A DNA stretch of 64,000 nt from Salvelinus alpinus (lineage: Eukaryota; Chordata; Actinopteri; Salmoniformes; Salmonidae), in the NCBI RefSeq assembly GCF_045679555.1, contig NC_092091.1, positions 92,212,190 to 92,276,189 on the forward strand. Direction: 5' to 3'. Positions 55,111 through 64,000 of this stretch are shown in pieces; position 1 is the first letter of the stretch, and every line of letters begins with the position of its first letter. The notes under the pieces are model-generated. The model had not been told where the DNA came from. It made no database searches and saw only the letters and a list, made by a program, of their open reading frames with translations. The position numbers were made by a program, and so were the translations under genes.

Positions 55111-58100
55111 TCACGGTAATGATCCTGCTATGTCAACAGACCATTAGTCCAGACATACCATCACTATCACCCTACTGGTTATCCTAACCTGTCACGGTAT
55201 TGATCCTGCTATGTAAACAGACCATTAGTCCAGACATACCATCACTATCACCCTACTGGTTATCCTAACCTGTCACGGTAATGATCCTGCTATGTAAACA
55301 GACCATTAGTCCAGACATACCTTCACTATCACCCTACTGGTTATCCTAACCTGTCACGTTAATGATCCTGCTATGTAAACAGACCATTAGTCCAGACATA
55401 CCATCACTATCACCCTACTGGTTATCCTAACCTGTCACGGTAATGATCCTGCTATGTAAACAGACCATTAGTCCAGACATACCTTCACTATCACCCTACT
55501 GGTTATCCTAACCTGTCACGGTAATGATCCTGCTATGTAAACAGACCATTAGTCCAGACATACCATCACTATCACCCTACTGGTTATCCTAACCTGTCAC
55601 GGTAATGATCCTACTATGTAAACAGACCATTATTCCAGACATACCATCACTATCACCCTACTGGTTATCCTAACCTGTCACGTTAATGATCCTGCTATGT
55701 AAACAGACCATTAGTCCAGACATACCGTCACTATCACCCTACTGGTTATCCTAACCTGTCACGTTAATGATCCTGCTATGTAAACAGACCATTAGTCCAG
55801 ACATACCGTCACTATCACCCTACTGGTTATCCTAACCTGTCACGGTAATGATCCTACTATGTAAACAGACCATTAGTCCAGACATACCGTCACTATCACC
55901 CTACTGGTTATCCTAACCTGTCACGTTAATGATCCTGCTATGTAAACAGACCATTAGTCCAGACATACCATCACTATCACCCTACTGGTTATCCTAACCT
56001 GTCACGGTAATGATCCTGCTATGTAAACAGACCATTAGTCCAGACATACCTTCACTATCACCCTACTGGTTATCCTAACCTGTCACGGTAATGATCCTGC
56101 TATGTAAACAGACCATTAGTCCAGACATACCATCACTATCACCCTACTGGTTATCCTAACCTGTCACGGTAATGATCCTGCTATGTAAACAGACCATTAG
56201 TCCAGACATACCATCACTATCACCCTACTGGTTATCCTAACCTGTCACGTTAATGATCCTGCTATGTAAACAGACCATTAGTCCAGACATACCTTCACTG
56301 TCACCCTACTGGTTATCCTAACCTGTCACGGTAATGATCCTGCTATGTAAACAGACCATTAGTCCAGACATACCGTCACTGTCACCCTACTGGTTATCCT
56401 AACCTGTCACGGTAATGATCCTACTATGTAAACAGACCATTAGTCCAGACATACCGTCACTGTCACCCTACTGGTTATCCTAACCTGTCACGGTAATGAT
56501 CCTACTATGTAAACAGACCATTAGTCCAGACATACCATCACTATCACCCTACTGGTTATCCTAACCTGTCACGGTAATGATCCTACTATGTAAACAGACC
56601 ATTAGTCCAGACATACCGTCACTGTCACCCTACTGGTTATCCTAACCTGTCACGTTAATGATCCTGCTATGTAAACAGACCATTAGTCCAGACATACCAT
56701 CACTATCACCCTACTGGTTATCCTAACCTGTCACGGTAATGATCCTGCTATGTAAACAGACCATTAGTCCAGACATACCTTCACTATCACCCTACTGGTT
56801 ATCCTAACCTGTCACGGTAATGATCCTGCTATGTAAACAGACCATTAGTCCAGACATACCATCACTATCACCCTACTGGTTATCCTAACCTGTCACGGTA
56901 ATGATCCTACTATGTAAACAGACCATTATTCCAGACATACCATCACTATCACCCTACTGGTTATCCTAACCTGTCACGTTAATGATCCTGCTATGTAAAC
57001 AGACCATTAGTCCAGACATACCGTCACTATCACCCTACTGGTTATCCTAACCTGTCACGTTAATGATCCTGCTATGTAAACAGACCATTAGTCCAGACAT
57101 ACCGTCACTATCACCCTACTGGTTATCCTAACCTGTCACGGTAATGATCCTACTATGTAAACAGACCATTAGTCCAGACATACCATCACTATCACCCTAC
57201 TGGTTATCCTAACCTGTCACGTTAATGATCCTACTATGTAAACAGACCATTAGTCCAGACATACCATCACTGTCACCCTACTGGTTATCCTAACCTGTCA
57301 CGGTAATGATCCTACTATGTAAACAGACCATTAGTCCAGACATACCATCACTATCACCCTACTGGTTATCCTAACCTGTCACGGTAATGATCCTACTATG
57401 TAAACAGACCATTAGTCCAGACATACCGTCACTGTCACCCTACTGGTTATCCTAACCTGTCACGGTAATGATCCTACTATGTAAACAGACCATTAGTCCA
57501 GACATACCGTCACTGTCACCCTACTGGTTATCCTAACCTTTCACGGTAATGATCCTACTATGTAAACAGACCATTAGTCCAGACATACCATCACTATCAC
57601 CCTACTGGTTATCCTAACCTGTCACGGTAATGATCCTACTATGTAAACAGACCATTAGTCCAGACATACCGTCACTGTCACCCTACTGGTTATCCTAACC
57701 TGTCACGGTAATGATCCTACTATGTAAACAGACCATTAGTCCAGACATACCATCACTATCACCCTACTGGTTATCCTAACCTGTCACGGTAATGATCCTA
57801 CTATGTAAACAGACCATTAGTCCAGACATACCATCACTGTCACCCTACTGGTTATCCTAACCTGTCACGGTAATGATCCTACTATGTAAACAGACCATTA
57901 GTCCAGACATACCGTCACTGTCACCCTACTGGTTATCCTAACCTGTCACGGTAATGATCCTACTATGTAAACAGACCATTAGTCCAGACATACCGTCACT
58001 GTCACCCTACTGGTTATCCTAACCTGTCACGGTAATGATCCTACTATGTAAACAGACCATTAGTCCAGACATACCATCACTATCACCCTACTGGTTATCC

Positions 58101-58408
58101 TAACCTGTCACGGTAATGATCCTACTATGTAAACAGACCATTAGTCCAGACATACCGTCACTGTCACCCTACTGGTTATCCTAACCTGTCACGGTAATGA
58201 TCCTACTATGTAAACAGACCATTAGTCCAGACATACCGTCACTGTCACCCTACTGGTTATCCTAACCTGTCACGGTAATGATCCTACTATGTAAACAGAC
58301 CATTAGTCCAGACATACCGTCACTGTCACCCTACTGGTTATCCTAACCTGTCACGGTAATGATCCTGCTATGTAAACAGACCATTAGTCCAGACATACCG
58401 TCACTGTC
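55111..58408. repeat. 81-bp minisatellite, about 41 copies, with higher-order repeat
   Basis: Unit with 'taatgatcctgctatgtaaa', cagaccattagtccagacat, and ctactggttatcctaacctg (81 bp). The rare variant accattattccagacatacc occurs at about 55628 and 56924, 1296 bp apart, exactly 16 units, with matching neighbours, so a 16-unit block was duplicated. The right half is enriched in the cctacta / cactgtcacc variant. Confidence 0.97.
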
Positions 58409-58474
58409 ACCCTGGCAACTGAGGAAAACATCTTAGTTGTGTCTGTTGTTCATATGACTGTATTCCTATTGGTT

Positions 58475-58880
58475 AGAACGGTCCCACCTGATCTCTCATT
58501 GGTTAGAATGGTCCCACCTGATCTCTCATTGGTTAGAACGGTCCCACCTGATCTCGCCTGCCTTTAATCATTGAGGTCATGTATTCCCTCTCATTGGTTA
58601 GAATGGTCCCACCTGATCTCGCCTGCCTTTAATCATTGAGGTCATGTATTCCCTCTCATTGGTTAGAATGGTCCCACCTGATCTCTCATTGGTTAGAATG
58701 GTCCCACCTGATCTCGCCTGCCTTTAACCATTGAGGTCATGTATTCCCTCTCATTGGTTAGAATGGTCCCACCTGATCTCGCCTGCCTTTAATCATTGAG
58801 GTCATGTATTCCCTCTCATTGGTTAGAATGGTCCCACCTGATCTCGCCTGCCTTTAATCATTGAGGTCATGTATTTCCTT
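58475..58880. repeat. 30/66-bp minisatellite with CCAAT-like motif
   Basis: Short units (ggtcccacctgatctctc then attggttagaat) alternate with long units that add gcctgcctttaatcattgag and gtcatgtattccctctc. Confidence 0.92.
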
Positions 58881-58993
58881 TCTTAGAGGGTCAATCAGCT
58901 ATCTTGTCAATATAATATATAATATTTGACAGAGACAAGGAGTCGAAATGGGACGTGTGTCACCGTTGTATCCGCTTGTTGCCCCAGTGCACA

Positions 58994-59130
58994 GATTACC
59001 CATTATATTGACCAGGTACTATAGTGGCTGCTGTATCAGATTACCCATTATATTGACCAGGTACTATAGTGGCTGCTCTATCAGATTATCCATTATATTG
59101 ACCAGGTACTATAGTGGCTGCTCTATCAAT
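58994..59130. repeat. 45-bp minisatellite, 3 copies
   Basis: Unit with the core 'attatattgaccaggtacta' then tagtggctgct. Confidence 0.92.
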
Positions 59131-59211
59131 TAAAATAAATGTATTAAAAAATGGAAGGCAGTCAGGAGGAGGCAAGATCAGGTGGGAGCATTCTAGCCAA
59201 TGACAGTGCAG

Positions 59212-59440
59212 ATACAGTGGGGCAAAAAAGTATTTAGTCAGCCACCAATTGTGCAAGTTCTCCCACTTAAAAAAATGGGAGAGGCCTGTAATTTTCATCA
59301 TAGGTACACTTCAACTATGACAGACAAAATGAGAAAAAAAATCCAGAAAATCACATTGTAGGATTTTTAATGAATTTATTTGCAAATTATGGTGGAAAAT
59401 AAGTATTTGGTCAATAACAAAAGTTTATCTCAATACTTAT
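59212..59440 (+). mobile_element. Tc1/mariner left-end fragment (third family)
   Basis: Starts TA then cagtggggcaaaaaagtatt, contains caattgtgcaagttctccca and aggcctgtaattttcatcat, and ends abruptly at caatacttat. These are the left terminal 230 bp of a common salmonid Tc1; the transposase gene is absent. Confidence 0.85.
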
Positions 59441-59880
59441 ATGTTCTGCCATGGCCAGCGAAGAGCCCGGATCTCAATCCCATTGAGCACGTCTGGGATC
59501 TGTTGGATCAGAGGTTGAGGGCTAGGGCCATTCCCCCCCAGAAATGTCCGGGAACTTGCAGGTGCCTTGGTGGAAGAGTGGGGTAACATCTCACAGCAAG
59601 AACTGGCAAATCTGGTGCTGTCCATGAGGAGGAGATGCACTGCAGTACTTAATGCAGCTGGTGGCCACACCAGATACTGACTGTTACTTTTGATTTTGAC
59701 CCCCCCTTTGTTCAGGGACACATTATTCCATTTCTGTTAGTCACATGTCTTGTTCAGTTTATGTCTCAGTTGTTGAATCTTATGTTCATACAAATATTTA
59801 CACATGTTAAGTTTCCTGAAAATAAACGCAGTTGACAGTGAGAGGACATTTCTTTTTTTGCTGAGTTTAGTTTGTAGGCC
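59441..59880 (+). mobile_element. Tc1/mariner right-half fragment (second family) fused to the previous one
   Basis: From gccatggccagcgaagagcc to tttttttgctgagtttag. Plus-strand frame 59380-59586 shows LPWPAKSPDLNPIEHVWDLL, the DDE Glu context with the Glu intact, then frameshifts. The right terminus has aaaataaacgcagttgacag. The 5' half is missing and replaced by a different Tc1 left end. Confidence 0.85.
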
Positions 59881-60430
59881 AAACCTTTCGGACGCTACGT
59901 AACATTATGTGAGAAAAACGATTTTCAGGATGTCTCATGGTCTGACAAACACCGCTCTAGCTCTACCACCTTCCACCGCAGATGCCGAAGGGCGATATCA
60001 TACAAAAAAAAAAAATCGATGGGGATTGTTTTATGTTAATTTGATTTCCGCGGGGGCGCGACCATTGTAGGCTAAAGGTTTTTAAATTCATAGATGGAGC
60101 TATGGATGCTAGGACTGAACATACATGACATTAAATGACAATTTTAACCATGTTTTAAGGCTATGGTGTTTTTACAAACATTGGAGTTAAACAAGCTTAT
60201 ATTTTGGGTTCTGATGGAGGACAACAGTTGAACTGAGCTCATGAGACATTTATAAGTTAGATTCTTCAAGAATTAATCAGTATATCATTCATTTATAAGT
60301 CCAAAAATGGATGTAGCAACTAAGGATTCTAGCTTTAAAGACCCAATGCAGGCCTGTTTATATCAATATCAAATAATTTCTGGTTAACAATTAATGAAGT
60401 ACTTTGCTGTAATGGATTTCCTCCCAAAAC
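59881..60430. mobile_element. Probable salmonid dispersed repeat
   Basis: tttcggacgctacgtaacat, gggggcgcgaccattgtagg and ccaatgcaggcctgtttata are motifs I associate with a common salmonid repeat. No ORF. The class is unknown. Confidence 0.4.
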
Positions 60431-60925
60431 GGGGCTGTTATGGAGTGAGGGGATCCAACCAGGTAGACTAGCTGTTGTTGTGGAGTCAGGGGATCCAACC
60501 AGGTAGACTAGCTGTTGTTATGGAGTCAGGGGATCCAACCAGGTAGACTAGCTGTTGTTATGGAGTCAGGGGATCCAACCAGGTGGACTAGCTGTTGTTA
60601 TGGAGTCAGGGGATCCAACCAGGTAGACGAGCTGTTGTTATGGAGTCAGTGGATCCAACCAGGTGGTCTAGCTGTTGTTATGGAGTCAGGGGATCCAACC
60701 AGGTAGACTAGCTGTTGTTATGGAGTCAGGGGATCCAACCAGGTAGACTAGCTGTTGTTATGGAGTCAGGGGATCCAACCAGGTAGACTAGCTGTTGTTA
60801 TGGAGTCAGCTAATGGGGATCAAAGTCAAATCAAATGAACAACATATTGGACTGTGTATTTTTGAATACAATATGAAGTTTGATTTAACTCTTTGACCTC
60901 AGACAGTAAATGTGTTGTTAAACTT
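60430..60925. repeat. 40-bp minisatellite plus flank, inverted relative of 37230-37740
   Basis: About nine units with the core 'ggatccaaccaggtagacta' then gctgttgttatggagtcagg. The right flank 60810-60925 is the reverse complement of 37230-37360. Confidence 0.92.
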
Positions 60926-61795
60926 CGTATGTCTGGGGGCAGTATTGAGTAGCTTGGATGAATAAGGTGCCCAGAGTAAACTGCCTGCTACTCAGTCCCA
61001 GTTGCTTATATATGCATATTATTTGTCGATTTGGATAGAAAACACTCTGAAGTTTCCAAAACTGTTTGAATGATGTCTGTGAGTATAACAGAACTCATAT
61101 TGCAAGCAAAAACCTGAGAAAAATCCAACCAGGAAGTGGGAAATCTGAGGTTTGTAGTTTTTCAACTCTTTGCCTATCAAATATACAGTGGGATTTTGGT
61201 CATATTGCACTTCCTACGGCTTCCACTAGATGTCAACAGTCTTTAGAACCTTGTTTGATGCTTCTACTGTGAAGGAGGGGGGAATGGGAGCTCATTGAGT
61301 AAGGGGTCTGGCAGAGTGCCACGAGCTCAGTCTCGCACGCTCCCGTGAGAGTTAGCTATGTTCCATTGTATTTCTACAGACAAAGGAATTCTCCGGTTGG
61401 AACATTATTGAAGATTTATGATAAAAACATCCTAAACATTGATTCTATACTTCGTTTGACATGTTTCTACAAACTGTAATATGACTTTTCGTCTGAACTT
61501 TTGCCTGGACTTGCCCGCGCGTCGTGAGTTTGGATTGTGTACTTAACGTGCAAACAAAAAGGAGGTATTTGGACATAAATGATGGACTTTATCGAACAAA
61601 TCAAACATTTATTGTGGAACTGGGATTCCTGGGAGTGCATTCTGATGAAGATCAAAGGTAAGTGAACATTTATAATGCTATTCTGACTTCTGTTGACTCC
61701 ACAACATGGCGGATGGTTGTTTTGGTTGTTTTGGTCTCTGAGCGCTGTACTCAGATTATTGCATGGTGTGCTTTTTCCGTAAAGATTTTTTAACC
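60926..61795. mobile_element. Salmonid dispersed element (ctgggggcagtattgag family)
   Basis: 'tctgggggcagtattgagta' then gaaaacactctgaagtttcc, cttccactagatgtcaacag and gaagatcaaaggtaagtgaac. A high-copy salmonid non-autonomous element as I recall it. It contains a perfect splice-donor-like ggtaagt. No convincing ORF. Confidence 0.6.
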
Positions 61796-62750
61796 TGTTA
61801 TGGCTGCAGCCCGACACCGGAACACCTATGAAAACATCCAGCTCAAGTGCAGGGCGCGAAATTCAAAATCTATTTTTTTTAAATATTTAACTTTCACACA
61901 TTAACAAGTCCAATACAGCATTTGAAAGATAAACATCTTGTGAATCAAGCCAACATGTCCGATTTTTTAAATGTTTTACAGAGAAAACACCACATATATT
62001 TATGTTAGCTCACCACCAAATAAAAAAGAGGACAGACATTTTTCACAGCACAAGTAGGATGCAAGTAGCATGCACAAGCCAACCTAACTAACCTAGAACC
62101 AACCTAAATAACCTAGAAAAAACTACCTCAGATGACAGTCCTATAACATGTTACACAATAAATCTATGTTTTGTTAAAAAAAATTGCATATTTTAGCTAT
62201 AAATCAGTTTTACATTACTGCTACCATCATAGCTACAGTCAGAAATCGCACGGGAGTAGCCAGAGAAAATACAGACACCAACGTCAACTACTAATTACAC
62301 ATCATAAAACATTTCAGAAGAATATATGGTGGATAGCTAATGAAAGACAAAGATCTTGTGAAGACAGCCAATATTTCCGATTTTTGAAGTGTTTTACAGC
62401 GAAAACACAATATATCGTTATATTAGCTTACTACAATAGCTAGCACACAGCAGCATTGATTCTAGTCAAACGGTTGCGATAGCACAGTTCGACAGATATA
62501 TGAAAAAGCATCCCAAATTGGGTCCTTATCTTTGTTGATCTTCCATCAGAATGTTCTCCAAGGGGTCCTTTGTTCAGAACCGTCTTTATTCGGATCCAGA
62601 ACGAACGATTTCCCTCTTGAATTAGCAAGCACCATGGCCGTGCGGCGCTAACCTCTCCTTCTTGACAAAATTCTTGCGTCGCATCACGTCTAAAGTCCAG
62701 AATAAATTTCAATAATATAATTAAACTATATTGAAAAAACATACTTTAGG
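61796..62750. mobile_element. Dispersed element related to 45620-46720
   Basis: 'cttttacattaacaag'-like start, then aagtccaatacagcatttga, gataaacatcttgtgaatca and agctcaccacc follow the same order as 45690-45850. Diverged copy without ORF. Ends at the hAT terminus at 62752. Confidence 0.6.
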
Positions 62751-62751
62751 A

Positions 62752-64000
62752 CAGGGGTGTCAAAGTCAAATGGACGGAGGGCCAAATAAAAAATTTAGCT
62801 ACAAGCCGAGGGCCGGACTGTTCGAATGTTCATTGAAAAATTTTTAAATGACGCATATAGTCTAGTGAACCTAATTGAACCTACTGAAAACCTAACAAAT
62901 ATATTCCAATATGATCAGATAAATAAAGCAATATTTTCTTATGGCTCTGTCAGTAATCTTTAATTTTCAACAGACACAAAAGACAAATTTCCTTTATATA
63001 AAAATCCCCATAACATGAACATTAAATGAAAGAAACCGGTATTCAAGGCACCATCAGTAGCCTATATTTTCTATTTTAGCAAAAGTGGGCTAAATTTACT
63101 TCAAAGAAAAAAACAATAATAGCAATTTTCTATCATCCACTCAACTGAAATATTTTTAAAATATAATTGGATTGAAATACAATAAAATAAAGTGCAAAAA
63201 TCTATTAATCAAAAACAACACTTTGTTTAAGGAGAAGTAACATGCAGTGAAAACAAATATTAAACTTTAACTTTTAAACTTGAACTGAGTAAAAACTCTA
63301 AATATGTGATTGCACAGTAATGTTCACTTGTTTGAGGTTGAGGGTGATACTTGGTGGTGTCCCATCTTTTCCACAAGTTCATCAATGTTCGGGGTAAGGC
63401 TCTGAGCTGAGGAAATCCTCAGAATTGAGTGGAGGTGTTCAGCAGTAAGTCGACTTCTGTGTGATGTTTTGTTCAGGTTCATCAAAGAAAACAGTTGTTC
63501 ACACAGGTATGTGCTGCCAAACATAGACAACGTTTGAGCAGCCTGGATGCGCAGCTGGGGCATTGTGTCGGGGAGGAAACGGGCGAACTCCGCAGCACCC
63601 ACTGCCGCATATTTTGCCCTCAGTGCATCATTGCATTGGAGGTCAATCAACTCCATTTGGAGGTTTGGTGGTGAGCTTTCCACGTCAACAGCAAATGGGT
63701 TACCGAGCAGTTCCAACCTGCTTTTTTGTGCTTCAAAGTCAGCAAATCGGCGTCGAAAGTCAGCGGCAAGCATACCTATTTTATCAGCCAACTGTGCGCT
63801 CGGGAACGCACTGGTAGAGAGCTTCTCTTTCATGGTCTGGCAGCTGGGAAAGTGGCTCAAATTTTCTTTCCGCATCTGCGTCTCCCACAGAGTCAGTTTG
63901 GTTTTAAATGCCTTCACTGTACTGTACATATCAGAGATGACATGATCCCGACCCTGCAGCTGCAAGTTCATTGCATTCAGATGACTCGTAATGTCACACA
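62752..64000 (-). mobile_element. hAT transposon, 3' part (runs off the window)
   Basis: The terminus 'caggggtgtcaaagtcaaat', then ggacggagggccaaat, is the classic end of this hAT group. About 570 bp of noncoding sequence separates it from a minus-strand transposase frame. The other end lies beyond position 64000. Confidence 0.85.
63324..64000 (-). CDS. hAT transposase C-terminal part (GTF2IRD2/ZBED-like), partial
   Basis: The frame is open from the window edge to a stop at 63324, about 225 codons. The first Met at 63971 is internal: upstream codons DITSHLNA read on into the missing part. Motifs: MNLQLQGRDHVISDMYSTVK, LSHFPSCQTMKEKLS, and the hAT C-terminal dimerisation region MFGSTYLCEQLFSLMNLNKT then RSRLTAEHLHSILRISSAQS. 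This matches transposases related to the mammalian GTF2IRD2 hAT-derived region. The frame is intact as far as seen, so this copy is young or under little decay; whether it is a full element cannot be judged here. Confidence 0.88.
   Translation of the reverse strand, partial: CDITSHLNAMNLQLQGRDHVISDMYSTVKAFKTKLTLWETQMRKENLSHFPSCQTMKEKLSTSAFPSAQLADKIGMLAADFRRRFADFEAQKSRLELLGNPFAVDVESSPPNLQMELIDLQCNDALRAKYAAVGAAEFARFLPDTMPQLRIQAAQTLSMFGSTYLCEQLFSLMNLNKTSHRSRLTAEHLHSILRISSAQSLTPNIDELVEKMGHHQVSPSTSNK

Overview
This window is eukaryotic, almost certainly from a salmonid fish (salmon, trout or charr). The evidence is spliced exons with consensus GT..AG borders, several Tc1/mariner copies of salmonid type, a hAT element, an L2/CR1-type LINE, other dispersed repeats I recognise from salmonid genomes, and an extreme load of minisatellites (about 30 arrays). 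Almost none of the long open frames are genes: most are tandem repeats read through. No rRNA, tRNA, CRISPR array or bacterial feature was seen.

Two host genes can be supported, both on the minus strand. (1) About 7.8-14.6 kb holds the 5' end of a calcium/calmodulin-dependent protein kinase II gene, most like the alpha subunit (camk2a). It has coding exon 1 (14053-14114), coding exon 2 (7778-7872), a CpG-containing upstream region, and a 6.2 kb intron 1 largely filled by a 4.5 kb minisatellite. Later exons lie outside the window. (2) From 37158 down to 18409 lies an apparently intact NLR inflammasome-type gene. I could build it from 18 exons whose phases all match, giving 4857 nt or 1618 codons plus stop. 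The order is N-terminal 15-residue repeats, FISNA-NACHT, four 174-bp LRR exons, a short linker exon, PRY-SPRY (B30.2), a second linker exon, FIIND (ZU5-UPA), a 21-bp micro-exon and a CARD. This joins the usual fish NLR-B30.2 body to the C-terminal half of an NLRP1/CARD8-type sensor, and it is the most interesting object here.

Layout: 1-7.7 kb is minisatellites, microsatellites and a broken LINE, within or beyond camk2a intron 2. 7.8-14.6 kb is the camk2a 5' part. 14.6-18.4 kb is an intergenic stretch of a MITE-like element and four tandem arrays; the last array supplies the stop codon of the NLR gene. 18.4-37.2 kb is the NLR gene, its introns loaded with Tc1 elements and minisatellites. 37.2-47.5 kb has no gene seen: long repeats of about 1.5 kb, a nested perfect palindrome, and salmonid dispersed elements. 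47.5-54.8 kb holds a diverged inverted duplication around a 26-bp array. 54.8-58.9 kb is mostly an 81-bp array with higher-order structure. 58.9-64 kb is Tc1 fragments, a 40-bp array that is an inverted relative of the one at 37.3-37.7 kb, dispersed elements and the 3' part of a hAT transposase gene running off the window.

All calls come from reading the sequence. Splice sites were located by eye and family assignments are from memory, with no database search.
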